A program made the position numbers and the translations under genes. A stretch of 64,000 nt of DNA from Demequina sp. NBRC 110052 (GTDB taxonomy: Bacteria; Actinomycetota; Actinomycetes; Actinomycetales; Demequinaceae), in NCBI RefSeq assembly GCF_002090075.1, contig NZ_BBRI01000002.1, positions 744,001 to 808,000 on the forward strand. The letters run 5' to 3'. Below the pieces are notes generated by a model. That model was not told where the DNA came from. It saw only the letters and a program-made list of their open reading frames with translations, and searched no databases. Positions within the stretch are counted from its first letter, which is position 1. Every line of letters starts with the position of its first letter. Shown in pieces: positions 36,332 to 46,667 of this stretch.

Positions 36332-37804
36332 TCAGTAGGTGCGGTGCGTCACCCGACCCGCGCTCACCGTGAGCGCCACATACATGCCCCGCAGCGTCGG
36401 CATGTCAGCGGTGCGCGGGTCATCGTCGAGCACCGCGATATCGGCGGGCCCGCCCTCGACGAGCGCCGGAGAGCCCCACGAGGCGGCAAGCGCCTGCTCG
36501 ATGGAGACGGCGTTGGCGGGCTCCCACGGCTCGCGCAGATCCCGCGTCCGATGCACCGCCGCCGAGATCGCGAACCACGGGTCCAGCGGCGCGACGGGCG
36601 CGTCGGACCCGAACTGCAGAGCCGCCCCGGCATCCGCGAGCGCGCCGTAGGGGAAGGCGCGGCTCTTGCGGTCGGCCCATAGGCTGTCGGTCACGTCCCT
36701 GTCGTCGAGCGCGTGCTCGGGGTGGACCGAGGCACCCACGCCGAGTTCGGCGAAGCGCGGCAGATCCCCCGGCGCGACGAGCTGCGCGTGCTCGACCGTG
36801 CCGCGTGCACCTGAGGCCTCGAACGCATCGAGCGCGCGCTGCACTGCCAGGTCGCCGATGGCGTGCAGCGCCACCGAGAAGCCCTTCGCATGAGCGTCCG
36901 CCATCACTGCCTCGAGCTCCCCCTCCCCGTACACGGCATGACCGCGCCCCCCGCCGGGGTACGGCTCGTGACACAGCGCGGTGCGGGAGTTCAGCGCTCC
37001 ATCCGCGAAGAGCTTGAGGGAGCCGACCGTCACCAGGCCTTCCGTGTCCGGCACCACCGTGCCGGTGCGCTCGCGGCGTGCCACCGAGAGCGCGAGATGC
37101 TCCGGATAGACGTTCGCCGTCACGCGCACGGCATCCAGCCCTCGCCTGATGCGCCCTGCCCACACGCTCGGGTTGTCCGCCATCTCCAAGTCGGTGATCG
37201 CGGTGACGCCGCGCGCGGCGGCTGCGGCAAGCGCCGCGCCGACGAGCTCGTCCTCGCCCTCGCCCGCCTCACGGTCGACCGCCTGCTCCACCGCGAACGC
37301 GGCGTCCTCGCGCAGGACGCCGGCACGGGGCGCACCGAAGCGCTGCGCCGCCGCTTCGTTCAGCCACACCGTGTGCAGATCGTGCGAGACGACAACGATC
37401 GCGCGACCGTCCTGCCCCGCCGCCAGGGCCGCACCGTCCAGCAGCGCGCCCGTGGGCTCGTGACTCCACAGCGCGTCCTGGAACCCCCGCGCCACGAACG
37501 CCGTGTGCTCGACGACGTGCTCGCTCGCGAGCGCGACGCGGATCGCCTCGGCGGCGTCCTCGGGCTCACGCGCCGCGGAGACATCGAGACGGGACAGGTG
37601 CTTGGCCCACATCGTGAAGTGCACGTGGTGATCCGCGTAGCCCGGAGTCGCCCACCGGCCCTCGAGTTCCACGACCTGCGCGTCGGCGCCGGGACTCAGC
37701 TCCCCGCTGGGAGCGATGCGCGCGATGCGGTCACCCTCGATCGCCAGGTCCACCGGGGCGTCGGGGCCATCCAGCAGCCTCACGCCTCTCACGAGCAGCG
37801 TCAC
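36332..37804 (-). CDS. Amidohydrolase family protein (YtcJ-like)
   Basis: The 490-aa protein matches the amidohydrolase_3 group: a composite beta-domain at both ends, the metal site GYADHHVHFTMW (His60, His62), TAITDLEM, LKLFADGALNSRTALCHEPY, VALHAIGDLAVQRALDAFE, VEHAQLV, and QFGSDAPVAPLDPW with the metal Asp. Substrates of this group are poorly known. GTG 37804 has GGAGGAGG upstream. It lies 50 bp after lacI on the same strand and could be the last gene of the sugar-importer transcript. Confidence 0.85.
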   Translation of the reverse strand: MTLLVRGVRLLDGPDAPVDLAIEGDRIARIAPSGELSPGADAQVVELEGRWATPGYADHHVHFTMWAKHLSRLDVSAAREPEDAAEAIRVALASEHVVEHTAFVARGFQDALWSHEPTGALLDGAALAAGQDGRAIVVVSHDLHTVWLNEAAAQRFGAPRAGVLREDAAFAVEQAVDREAGEGEDELVGAALAAAAARGVTAITDLEMADNPSVWAGRIRRGLDAVRVTANVYPEHLALSVARRERTGTVVPDTEGLVTVGSLKLFADGALNSRTALCHEPYPGGGRGHAVYGEGELEAVMADAHAKGFSVALHAIGDLAVQRALDAFEASGARGTVEHAQLVAPGDLPRFAELGVGASVHPEHALDDRDVTDSLWADRKSRAFPYGALADAGAALQFGSDAPVAPLDPWFAISAAVHRTRDLREPWEPANAVSIEQALAASWGSPALVEGGPADIAVLDDDPRTADMPTLRGMYVALTVSAGRVTHRTY

Positions 37805-37854
37805 CGTGCCTCCTCCTGCACCTGGGGTTCAGGCCGACGCTACACCTGACGCGT

Positions 37855-38868
37855 TCAGGCCGAGACGCGCTCGACGAGGCTGATCGGCATGATCGACGAC
37901 CGCGGGCGGTCGTCGTTCCCGGCGAGCACGTCGATCAGGATGTCCGCCATCATGCGCCCCATCTCCTCCGAGGGCTGGCGCACGGTCGTGAGCGGGACCG
38001 GGCACGCGAGCGCGGCAGGGCTGTCGTCGTAGCCGACGATCGCGACGTCCTCCGGGACGCGCTTGCCTGCATCGAGCAGCACCGGCATCGCGCCCGACGC
38101 CATGAGGTCGGAGGCGACGAACACGCCGTCCATCTCGGGGTACGTCTCGAGCAGCCGCCGCGCGGCACGCGCGCCACCCATCATCGAGAAGTCACCGTCA
38201 ACCTCGGGGCCCGGCTCGAGGCCTGCGTCCACGAGCACCCGGCGCCATCCGTCGGTGCGCTCGAGTGCGGACTGCATGTCCGTGGGTCCCGTGATGGTCG
38301 CAATGTGCTTGCAGCCTCGCTCGACGAGGCGACGCGCGGCAACAGCGCCGCCCTCCTCGTTGTCGACGTCGACGACCCATGTGTCGATGCCTGCAAGGCC
38401 AGGGCGACCGCCGAACACCAGGGGGATCGTGTCCGCGATGCGCTCAAGGAAGTGGTCCGCCGTGTGGTGCGAGACCACGACCGCACCATCCACGGCGCCA
38501 CCCGTCAGGTAACGCATGGTCTTCGCACCCTCGGACTGAGTCGCGACCATGAGGTTCAGTGCGTAGTCAGTCTGCTCGAGGCGTGCGTTGATGCCCGCGA
38601 CGATCGAAGCGAAGAACACGTCGCCGAAGAACCTCGTGACGTCCTCAGGGACGATCAGCGCGATCGCGTGGCTCTGGGCGCTCGCGAGCGACCTCGCGGC
38701 CCGGTTGGGCACATAGCCGAGCTCATCGATCGCCGCCTGCACCAGCTTGACGCTGCTGGGATTGACCTTGTCCGAGCCGTTGACGACCCTCGAGACGGTC
38801 GCACGCGACACCCCCGCGCGCGCCGCGACCATCTCGAGGGTGGGCGCCGCATGGCGCACCAGGCTCAT
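37855..38868 (-). CDS. LacI family transcriptional regulator
   Basis: The 337-aa repressor has the LacI helix-turn-helix LEMVAARAGVSRATVSRVVN (about 11-30), the hinge-helix region NRAARSLASAQSHAIALIV, and a periplasmic-binding-protein-like effector domain with GVFVASDLMASGAM and VGYDDSPAALACPVPLTTVRQP. ATG 38868 has GGAGA upstream; ATG 38895 has none. Lying directly downstream of the permease genes, it probably controls the importer through the palindromes at 42336-42520. The inducer is unknown; the operator type (GAGAGCGCTCTC) resembles those of CebR-like regulators of beta-glucoside uptake. Confidence 0.92.
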   Translation of the reverse strand: MSLVRHAAPTLEMVAARAGVSRATVSRVVNGSDKVNPSSVKLVQAAIDELGYVPNRAARSLASAQSHAIALIVPEDVTRFFGDVFFASIVAGINARLEQTDYALNLMVATQSEGAKTMRYLTGGAVDGAVVVSHHTADHFLERIADTIPLVFGGRPGLAGIDTWVVDVDNEEGGAVAARRLVERGCKHIATITGPTDMQSALERTDGWRRVLVDAGLEPGPEVDGDFSMMGGARAARRLLETYPEMDGVFVASDLMASGAMPVLLDAGKRVPEDVAIVGYDDSPAALACPVPLTTVRQPSEEMGRMMADILIDVLAGNDDRPRSSIMPISLVERVSA

Positions 38869-38959
38869 CTCTGCGTCTCCATCCACCGGGGGCATGCGGT
38901 CATCCTTGCAGATGCAACCTCATGCCCCACGGCGGGCGGAAGAGAGATGAGCACGGTCG

Positions 38960-39838
38960 TCAGCCCTTGACCGCACCCGCCATGATGCCGGAGACCAGCT
39001 GGCGGCCGGCGAACATGAACAGCAGCATCAGCGGCACGGTCGCCAGCAGCACGCCCGCGAGCACGAGCGAGTAGTCGACGAAGTAGTTCGCCTGCAGGAT
39101 CGACAGCGACACGGGCAGCGTCGGGTTCTGCGGGTCCAGCACGATGTACGGCCACATGAAGTTGTTCCACTGCGTCACGAACGTGAACAGGAACAGCATC
39201 GCAGCGGCCGGTCGCGCGGCGGGCAGACCTACATGCCAGAACGTGCGGATCATCGAGCAGCCGTCCACGCGCGCAGCCTCGATGAGCTCCGTGGGCAGCG
39301 CCTGCGAGATGTACTGCGTCATCCAGAACACACCGAACGCGGTCACCAGGACCGGCAGGATCACGGCGCCGATGCTGCCGGTCCAGCCGAACTTCTGCAT
39401 GAGGATGTAGAGCGGCACGATGCCGAGCTGGACGGGCACGGCCATGGTCGCGATGACGCCAACCAGCAGCGGACCGGAGCCCTTGAAGCGCAGCTTGGCG
39501 AACGCGTAGCCCGCCAGGGTGGACAGCACGACCGTGGAGATACCCGAGACCGTCGAGACGACGATCGAGTTCCACAGCGCCTTCCAGAAGTTCACGGCCG
39601 GGTTGTTGATGACCGTCGCCGCATTCTCGAGGAAGTTGCCGCCCGGCCACCACGACAGGTTCGGGTCGTTGATGGTGAAGCGGTCGCCCGAGGCGATCAG
39701 GAAGGACCAGTAGAACGGGAACACCGAGGCGATCAGGAACACCGCCAGCACCGCGTACACCGTCCAGTGGGGACGCATCGTGCTCACCGCTGCCGCGTAC
39801 TTGGGACGGCGCTTGAGGGGGTTGGAGATGGCGGTCAC
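38960..39838 (-). CDS. Sugar ABC transporter permease (MalG type)
   Basis: The 292-aa inner-membrane subunit has six TM helices and the EAA loop that contacts the ATPase: LIEAARVDGCSMIRTFWHVGLP. FWMTQYISQALPTE and TQWNNFMWPYIVL are typical MalG-side motifs of CUT1 importers. GTG 39838 overlaps the upstream permease stop (GTGA), giving coupled synthesis with MalF-like. No ATPase gene is nearby, so a shared MsiK-type ATPase encoded elsewhere is likely, as is common in actinobacteria. Confidence 0.93.
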   Translation of the reverse strand: MTAISNPLKRRPKYAAAVSTMRPHWTVYAVLAVFLIASVFPFYWSFLIASGDRFTINDPNLSWWPGGNFLENAATVINNPAVNFWKALWNSIVVSTVSGISTVVLSTLAGYAFAKLRFKGSGPLLVGVIATMAVPVQLGIVPLYILMQKFGWTGSIGAVILPVLVTAFGVFWMTQYISQALPTELIEAARVDGCSMIRTFWHVGLPAARPAAAMLFLFTFVTQWNNFMWPYIVLDPQNPTLPVSLSILQANYFVDYSLVLAGVLLATVPLMLLFMFAGRQLVSGIMAGAVKG

Positions 39839-40842
39839 TTGGTCACCTTCTTCAGGTTCTTCGACTTCTTGGCCATGGTGTCCGTGGCGATGAGTCTCTG
39901 CGTCACGGCGAAGTTGAGCAGGCCGATGGCGACGATGATGATGAACAGGAGCCAGGCGACTGCCGCGGCCCTGCCGAAGTTGAACTCGCCCCAACCCGTC
40001 TTGTACAGGTAGAGCGTGATGGTCTCCCATTGATGGTTGGAGCCGCCCTGGCCGTTCGTGTCGTACATGCGCGGCTCGTCGAAGATCTGCAGGCCACCGA
40101 TGGTCGAGGTGATGATGACGAAGATCATCGTGGGGCGGATCTGCGGCAGCGTCACAGAGAAGAAGCGACGCCACGTGCCCGCGCCGTCGATCGCGGCGGC
40201 CTCGTACAGGTCGCGCGGGATCGCCTGCATCGCGGCGAGGAGGATCAGCGCGTTGTAGCCGGTCCAGCGGAAGTTCACCATCGTGGCGATCGCGATGTGG
40301 CTGGGGATGATGTCGACGTGCCACGCGATGGGGTCGATGCCGAAGTCTCCGAGCACGGAGTTCACGAGGCCGTAGCGGTCGCCGAACATGTTGGAGAAGA
40401 TCAGCGCGACGGCGACGGGCGCCACCACGTACGGGAGCAGCACTCCCATGCGCCAGAAGGTCTTGGAGCGGATGTTCTTATCGAGCATCGCGGCGATGAC
40501 CGTGGCGACGATCACCTGCGGCACAGACGAGAGCAGGAAGATGGAGAAGGTGTTGCGCAGCGAGAACCAGAACTCACGGTCCTGAAGCACGAAGGCGAAG
40601 TTGTCCCAGCCGGTGAACTCACCCGTGTTGCGCACGAGGTCCCAGTCCTGGAAAGCGATGACGGCCGTGTAGATGATCGGGAACAGGCCCACGAGGGCGA
40701 ACACGATCCAGAACGGCGCGATGTAGAGGTAGGGCGACAGCTTGACGTCGAGGCGTCCGAGTCGCTGCCTGAACGTCGGCGGCGCGGGCTTGCGAGGCTC
40801 GGACGCGGGGGTGTCGACGCCAGGGGGCTGCGTGATGGTCAT
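39835..40842 (-). CDS. Sugar ABC transporter permease (MalF type)
   Basis: The 335-aa subunit has a cytoplasmic N-terminus rich in Pro, a first helix YLYIAPFWIVFALVGLFPII, and the EAA loop YEAAAIDGAGTWRRFFSVTLP. It pairs with the MalG-type protein to form the CUT1 channel. The ATG follows a ribosome site in GGAGACCC. It is separated from the binding-protein gene by 130 bp containing a strong hairpin that should lower its expression relative to the binding protein. Confidence 0.93.
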   Translation of the reverse strand: MTITQPPGVDTPASEPRKPAPPTFRQRLGRLDVKLSPYLYIAPFWIVFALVGLFPIIYTAVIAFQDWDLVRNTGEFTGWDNFAFVLQDREFWFSLRNTFSIFLLSSVPQVIVATVIAAMLDKNIRSKTFWRMGVLLPYVVAPVAVALIFSNMFGDRYGLVNSVLGDFGIDPIAWHVDIIPSHIAIATMVNFRWTGYNALILLAAMQAIPRDLYEAAAIDGAGTWRRFFSVTLPQIRPTMIFVIITSTIGGLQIFDEPRMYDTNGQGGSNHQWETITLYLYKTGWGEFNFGRAAAVAWLLFIIIVAIGLLNFAVTQRLIATDTMAKKSKNLKKVTK

Positions 40843-40920
40843 GCGAAGGGTCTCCTAGGTGAGGAGGAGGTGGTCGAGGATGGGGGACGTTCAGTGCGGC
40901 CAGCGGCCGGGCCGTCGGCC

Positions 40921-40957
40921 GGTGCGGGCCGCCTCCACGAAGGAGACGGCCCGCACC
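40921..40957 (-). terminator. Intercistronic hairpin between binding protein and permease
   Basis: GGTGCGGGCCG (40921-40931) pairs with CGGCCCGCACC (40947-40957), with CCTCC/GGAG pairing inside. It lies just after the binding-protein stop. Such hairpins act as partial terminators or 3'-end stabilisers so that more binding protein than permease is made. Confidence 0.75.
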
Positions 40958-40972
40958 GCCAGCGGTGTGTGA

Positions 40973-42304
40973 CTAGCTGATCGCCTGGACGTCAGCCTCG
41001 AACTGCGCCCACGACTCGTCGGCGGACATGACACCCTCGTCCACGCGGCGGAGCGCGTTGACCATGGCGTCGTTCACCTGGAAGTACAGGGCACCCTTGT
41101 ACGGGGCGACCTCGACAGCGGCGGCACGCTCGGCGAAGATCTCACCGATCGGAGCGTCGTTGAAGAACGCGTTGGTGGCCTCCTGGACCTCGGTCGACGC
41201 AGCGGCGTCGATCTGGCTCGGGAAGGCACCGACGTTCGCGAAGGCCTTGGCCTGCTGCTCGGGGGCGGTCAGCCACGCGGCGAGCTCGGTGGCAGCCTCG
41301 ACGTTGGCGCCGGAGGCCGGAACGGTCAGGTACGAACCGCCCCAGTTGCCGCCGCCACCCGGGAAGGCGTTGGCGATGTCCCAGTTGCCGTCAGGCGCGT
41401 TGCCGTTGATGACACCGAGCATCCAGGACGGGCAGGGCATCACGGCGAAGTCACCGTTGGCCATACCGGCGGCCCAGTCGTCGCCCCACTGCGAGAGGCC
41501 CGCAGAGAGACCCGCAGCCGAAGCGGCGGTGAGCTGGTCGTAGATGGCCTTGACCTCGGGGTTGTCGAGGGCGATGATCTCGCCGGTCGACTGGTCCTCG
41601 TAAGGCACGGCGACCTGGCCGATCATGGCCTGGAGCACGGCAGCGTTCTCCTCGTAGAAGCCCTTGCCGGTCGCGTCGGTGTACTGCTGGCCGAGCGCGA
41701 AGAAGTTGTCCCAGTCACCGTCGATGGCGGCGGTCATGGCCTCACGCGAGGCGTCCATGCCGGCGGCCTCGATGGCGTCCACGTTGTAGCAGATCGCCTC
41801 GGGGCCGATGTCGGTGCCGTAGCCGATGAGGCGGCCGTCAGCGTCGGTCGCCGCAGCGGTCTTCCAGTCGAGCCAGCGGCCGTCGAGCTCAGGGTTCGAG
41901 AGGTCCGCGAGGAGGTCCGAGTACTGCAGCGCCTCGGCGAGCCAGTCCACCTCGATGGCCTCGATGTCGGCGAGACCGCCGGGGCCGAGCTTGGTGAAGA
42001 AGTTCTCGCGAGCGGTGTTGGAGGTGTCCGCAACGTTGTAGACGATGTCCACGTTGGGGTGCGCCTCCTCGTACTCCGCGATGAGGTCGTACATGTAGTC
42101 GCCGCCCTCGGACTCGCCCGAGTAGCCGAACTGGTTGAACGTGGCGAGAGTCAGGGTGACCGGCTCGTCGCTGGAACCCGTGTCCGACGTGGTCGGGTCG
42201 TCCGTGGTGTCACCGCCCGAGCAGGCGGCGAGGGTGAGGGTCAGGACGGCCGCTCCTGCGGCGATCCCGAGGTGCGTACTGCGTCGTGAGAGGCTCACGT
42301 TCAC
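40973..42304 (-). CDS. Sugar ABC transporter substrate-binding lipoprotein
   Basis: The 443-aa CUT1 binding protein has a lipoprotein signal ending in LAAC (Cys28), a Ser/Thr/Asp linker, and a two-lobe binding domain starting VTLTLATFNQFGYSGES. WGGSYLTVPASGAN and ELAAWLTAPEQQAKAF are typical of group 1 solute-binding proteins. The many Trp residues (WLDWKTAA, SQWGDDWAAGM) fit stacking on an oligosaccharide. GTG 42304 has AGGGAG upstream. It is the first gene of the importer operon, downstream of five LacI-type operators. The exact sugar is not readable from sequence. Confidence 0.93.
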   Translation of the reverse strand: MNVSLSRRSTHLGIAAGAAVLTLTLAACSGGDTTDDPTTSDTGSSDEPVTLTLATFNQFGYSGESEGGDYMYDLIAEYEEAHPNVDIVYNVADTSNTARENFFTKLGPGGLADIEAIEVDWLAEALQYSDLLADLSNPELDGRWLDWKTAAATDADGRLIGYGTDIGPEAICYNVDAIEAAGMDASREAMTAAIDGDWDNFFALGQQYTDATGKGFYEENAAVLQAMIGQVAVPYEDQSTGEIIALDNPEVKAIYDQLTAASAAGLSAGLSQWGDDWAAGMANGDFAVMPCPSWMLGVINGNAPDGNWDIANAFPGGGGNWGGSYLTVPASGANVEAATELAAWLTAPEQQAKAFANVGAFPSQIDAAASTEVQEATNAFFNDAPIGEIFAERAAAVEVAPYKGALYFQVNDAMVNALRRVDEGVMSADESWAQFEADVQAIS

Positions 42305-42335
42305 TCCCTTGTGAAGTAGGTGTCGGTCCGACTCT

Positions 42336-42520
42336 TGAGAGCGCTCTCCTCTTTCGTGAAAGCGCTCTCACGAATCGCCTTCAAACTAGGCCCGACCAAG
42401 GTTCCGGTCAAACCTTGCAAGCGCTTGCATACCGTTCCGATACCCATTCGTTACCAACATGTGTCGCGCAACCGGTTCGCAGCGTGAGAGCGCGTTCACG
42501 TGCTTGCGAGAGCGCTCTCA
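42336..42520. promoter_or_regulatory. Array of five LacI-type operator palindromes
   Basis: TGAGAGCGCTCTCC (42336-42349), TGAAAGCGCTCTCA (42357-42370), TGCAAGCGCTTGCA (42416-42429), TGAGAGCGCGTTCA (42485-42498) and CGAGAGCGCTCTCA (42507-42520) share the core of LacI-family operators around a central CG. The first two are 21 bp apart and the last two 22 bp apart, two helical turns. They lie upstream of the binding-protein gene. Bases 42521-42699 hold no gene; GGGTACACCA occurs twice (42595 and 42613). Confidence 0.8.
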
Positions 42521-42699
42521 CGCGAGCGCAGTCGATGCGAGCGCAGCGAATCGGACACATCGCCTCCAAGCCCCCTCCCGGGCCGGGTACACCACCGTCG
42601 CGCCCGCCCTAGGGGTACACCAACGGCGCTTCGCGGGCGCGACCGCGCGTCAGAGGTACGTCAGCGCCGCAGACTCGCGCCAGGCCCGCGATACTCGCG

Positions 42700-43740
<1,041 letters not shown>

Positions 43741-43801
43741 GGCGGAGCTCCTTCGATCAGCGGTGGCCGGGGATGACACCAGCCTGCCACTTCGCGGGGC
43801 A

Positions 43802-43818
43802 CATGCCCGACGCGCGGG
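43802..43818 (+). repeat. Recurring gene-border motif, copy 5
   Basis: CATGCCCGACGCGCGGG, two mismatches from copies 1 and 2, ends directly at the mnmA stop codon. The inner CCCGACGCGCGGG recurs exactly at 58448-58460. Confidence 0.4.
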
Positions 43819-44895
43819 TCACCTCGTCAGCGTCGCCTGGCCCAGCACTCGCGAGCCCGCGTAGACCACGAGCGACTGGCCCGCGGCGATGCCCCTGATC
43901 GGCGCATCGAGCTCGACGATCAGACGGTCCCCATCACGGCGCACCGCGCCCGGGGCGGGCTCGCCATGCGCGCGCACCTGTGCCTCGCAGCGCACGGGCT
44001 CGTCAGCGGAGACGTCCGGTGCCAGCCACACGGCCTTCTCCCCCACCAGCGTGGACACGGACAGCAGGGTCTCCGGTCCCACCGTCACCACGTTGCGCAC
44101 CGTGTCGACCTCGGTGACGTAGCGGGGCCGTCCGTCCGGTGCAGGACGACCGAGACCCAGACCCTTGCGCTGACCCACCGTGTACGCATACGCGCCCGTG
44201 TGCGCGCCCACCACGGCTCCGGAGTCGTCGACGATGTCGCCCGGCCGCTCCCCGAGCTCGCGTTCGAGGAAGCCCTTGGTGTCGCCGTCGGCGACGAAGC
44301 AGATGTCATAGCTGTCGGGCTTGTTCGAGACGCCCAACCCACGCGCGGCGGCCTCGGCGCGCACCTGAGACTTCGAGGTGGTGATGCCGAGCGGGAACAT
44401 CGAGCGCGCAAGCTTGTCGGGGCCCATCACGGCGAGCACGTACGACTGATCCTTCGCAGCGTCGGCGGCACGGTGCAGCTCCCGCACGCCATCGTCCCGA
44501 ACGTCGATCCTGGCGTAGTGGCCCGTGACGACTGCATCGAAGCCGAGCGCCGAAGCACGCTCGAGCAGAGTCTCGAACTTGATGTGCTCGTTGCAGCGCA
44601 CGCACGGGTTGGGCGTGCGACCCGCCTCGTACTCCGAGAGGAAGTCCGCCACCACAGTGTCGTGGAACTCGTCGCTCAGGTCCCACACGTAGTACGGGAT
44701 GCCCAAGTTGTCGGCCGCGCGGCGCGCATCGTTCGCGTCCTCGATGGAGCAGCAGCCACGCGAGCCGTTGCGGTGCAGGTCGCGGTTGCGGCTGAGCGCC
44801 ATGTGAACGCCCGTGACATCGTGGCCCGCCTCGACGGCACGGGCCGCGGCGACGGCCGAGTCGACCCCCCCGGAGAGGGCGGCGAGCACGCGCAT
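43819..44895 (-). CDS. mnmA: tRNA 2-thiouridylase MnmA
   Basis: MnmA puts sulfur on U34 of tRNAs for Lys, Glu and Gln, using persulfide sulfur from a cysteine desulfurase. The 358-aa protein has the ATP PP-loop [11 protein letters not shown] (8-17), the substrate motif [12 protein letters not shown] with Cys101, and YDICFV with Cys199, the two catalytic cysteines. GQRKGLGLG and a C-terminal beta-barrel complete it. GAAGGAGG precedes the ATG and a -10-like TACACT (44936-44931) lies upstream. The desulfurase expected next to it is 4.7 kb away at 49637. Confidence 0.96.
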   Translation of the reverse strand: MRVLAALSGGVDSAVAAARAVEAGHDVTGVHMALSRNRDLHRNGSRGCCSIEDANDARRAADNLGIPYYVWDLSDEFHDTVVADFLSEYEAGRTPNPCVRCNEHIKFETLLERASALGFDAVVTGHYARIDVRDDGVRELHRAADAAKDQSYVLAVMGPDKLARSMFPLGITTSKSQVRAEAAARGLGVSNKPDSYDICFVADGDTKGFLERELGERPGDIVDDSGAVVGAHTGAYAYTVGQRKGLGLGRPAPDGRPRYVTEVDTVRNVVTVGPETLLSVSTLVGEKAVWLAPDVSADEPVRCEAQVRAHGEPAPGAVRRDGDRLIVELDAPIRGIAAGQSLVVYAGSRVLGQATLTR

Positions 44896-45214
44896 GACCC
44901 TCCTTCACGGGCCGGGGACAGGACTCCACAAGTGTAGGCGAGAGTCCGCACGACCGATTCTGTCCGCGCGCTCGCGAACCTGGCCGAGAGAAGGTGGGAC
45001 GCGCTGCCCCGCTGCCTACTCGACGAACACGCCCTCAGGATGCTCCTTGCAGGCGGTGCCACGCAGGCGGCGACCACCCTGTTCATCTCCGCGGGCGCGA
45101 CCACTGTCGACGGGATTCGGCACCTGCTCGCCATGAAGCGGCCGTCCGCCGGGGCGCAGACTTCGACCGCATCGTCTGTGAACGTTGACCGGCACACCGC
45201 AGGTCGCGACCGAA
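44896..45214. other. Gene-poor gap between mnmA and the DUF998 gene
   Basis: Apart from the mnmA promoter area, I see no supported gene. A plus-strand frame from 45040 (starting MLLAGGATQAATTLFISAG) runs into the promoter of the next gene, has no ribosome site, and matches nothing I know. It could be a gene remnant. Confidence 0.4.
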
Positions 45215-45245
45215 TTGGACGCATAGTGACCGAATCGGTTACAGT
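45215..45245 (+). promoter_or_regulatory. Promoter and TetR-type operator of the DUF998-TetR operon
   Basis: A -35-like TTGGAC (45215-45220) and -10 TACAGT (45240-45245) are 19 bp apart, and the imperfect palindrome GTGACCGAATCGGTTAC (45226-45242) fills the spacer and overlaps the -10. A half-like copy CGACCGAATTGGAC lies just upstream. The ATG is 6 nt after the -10, so the transcript should be leaderless. The regulator is probably the TetR encoded second in the operon. Confidence 0.65.
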
Positions 45246-45251
45246 GCCGAT

Positions 45252-45971
45252 ATGAGCCTCACCGAATCCTCCGTCACAGCCAAGACCGTCCACGACCACC
45301 GCAACGGATTGTCCGCGCGGCTTCGCAGTGCCCCACGCGAAGTTGCCGGCGCAGCATTGTGGGCGTTCGTCGTGCAGTACTTCGTGATGCTGCTGGTAGT
45401 TCAGGCGGCCTGGCGTGAGCCGTACAGCATCGTTGCGCACACGATCAGCGACCTCGGGGCGGTCGACTGCGGCGTCTTCGAAGGGCGCAGCGTGTGTTCG
45501 CCATGGCATGCCGCGGCGAACACCTCGTGGGTAGTGGCCGGAGCCAGCATCGCATTGGGCGGCGTCCTCCTGTGGCGTACGCTCGCGCGCACCGTGGCAA
45601 GTCGGGTAGGCATGGCGTTGCTCGTGCTCGCAGGCCTGGCAGAACTTGCCGTGGGACTGAACCCCGAGGACGCCAGCTCCTGGCACATTCCTGCTGCAGC
45701 CGTCGCAATCATCAGCGGACTCGCCGGCATCACCACGCTGGGCGCCTCGCTGTCGCGCATCCCTGCGCTGCGATGGCTCGGACGTACGGGCATCGGCCTC
45801 GGCGCGCTCGGCATCACGTCCCTCCTCACCGCCTTCCTGATCGCACCTGAGCGACTGTTCGGACTGTTCGAGCGCCTCGCCGTCTACCCGATCCTGGTGT
45901 GGGTCATCCTCGCCGGGTCGTCGGTCCTGGCGGGAGTCCACACGCCGCGCAGCCAGGGGGACCGTCGATGA
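45252..45971 (+). CDS. DUF998 family membrane protein
   Basis: The 239-aa protein has about six TM helices. The first (AALWAFVVQYFVMLLVVQAAW) is followed by YSIVAHTISDLGAVDCG and CSPWHAAANTSWVVAG, the sequence signature of the DUF998 family. The biochemical role is unknown. There is no ribosome site; the promoter puts transcription start at the ATG. The stop overlaps the TetR start (ATGA), so regulator and membrane protein are cotranslated. Confidence 0.85.
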   Translation: MSLTESSVTAKTVHDHRNGLSARLRSAPREVAGAALWAFVVQYFVMLLVVQAAWREPYSIVAHTISDLGAVDCGVFEGRSVCSPWHAAANTSWVVAGASIALGGVLLWRTLARTVASRVGMALLVLAGLAELAVGLNPEDASSWHIPAAAVAIISGLAGITTLGASLSRIPALRWLGRTGIGLGALGITSLLTAFLIAPERLFGLFERLAVYPILVWVILAGSSVLAGVHTPRSQGDRR

Positions 45972-46561
45972 GCGGCCGTACCGTGCGGCCGACGAGCGCA
46001 CAGATCGACGCCCAGATGCTCGACCTCACCGCAGGGCTGCTCGCACAGCACGGGGTGCAAGCCATGAGCGTCAGCATGGTCGCCACAGCGAGCGGCTACT
46101 CCAAGGCCGGGGTCTTCCGCCGCTTCGGAGACAAGGACGCCCTCGTTGACGCCACGCTGCGCCGCTGCGTCCAGATCGGGCACGAGGCGTTGGAGCGCGT
46201 CGAGCACGAGGCGAGCCCGGCGCACCGTCAGTCGACGGCAGCTCGCGTCATGCTCGATGCCGCTCTGGATTGGCCCGGCTTCATCGCGCTCGCGCTGGCC
46301 TCCATCACCGTGCGTGAGCATGATGAGTTCGGCGGACGGCTCGACGAGCTCGGCGACGCGCTTCTGCGCATGTTCGATCTGCCGCCCCTGGATGAGATCG
46401 ACGACGTCGCACCGCTGTTCCGCGCGCTCGCCGCACTGAGCTCCATCTCCGTGCTTAGCCTGTTCCACCGCGACATCACCGACACCGCCACCGCCAAGAA
46501 GGTGATTCTCGAGACTGCCGAGGCCGTCCTGCAAGCACACCCGGACGCTGCGACGGAGTGA
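45968..46561 (+). CDS. TetR family transcriptional regulator
   Basis: The 197-aa protein has a TetR DNA-binding domain (about 10-60): IDAQMLDLTAGLLAQHGVQA, MSVSMVATASGYSKAGVFRR and FGDKDALVDATL. The C-terminal domain is unassigned. AGGGGG lies upstream of ATG 45968, and the 4-nt overlap with the DUF998 gene makes them one unit, probably autorepressed through 45226-45242. It is followed by 106 bp with no gene before the convergent MFS gene. Confidence 0.9.
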   Translation: MSGRTVRPTSAQIDAQMLDLTAGLLAQHGVQAMSVSMVATASGYSKAGVFRRFGDKDALVDATLRRCVQIGHEALERVEHEASPAHRQSTAARVMLDAALDWPGFIALALASITVREHDEFGGRLDELGDALLRMFDLPPLDEIDDVAPLFRALAALSSISVLSLFHRDITDTATAKKVILETAEAVLQAHPDAATE

Positions 46562-46667
46562 CCGACCGGGCAATGCCCACGCCGATCGCGTGGCCAGAGT
46601 GACGCCGTGAAGCCGACACCGATGACCCCCACCGCCGCGATCCGTCGCCCTTGCCTCCGCCGCCCTC

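Noticed and set aside
45040-45255. A 71-codon plus-strand frame before the DUF998 gene
   Set aside because: No ribosome site, no family, and it runs through the operator and promoter of the next gene. Kept only as a possible remnant.
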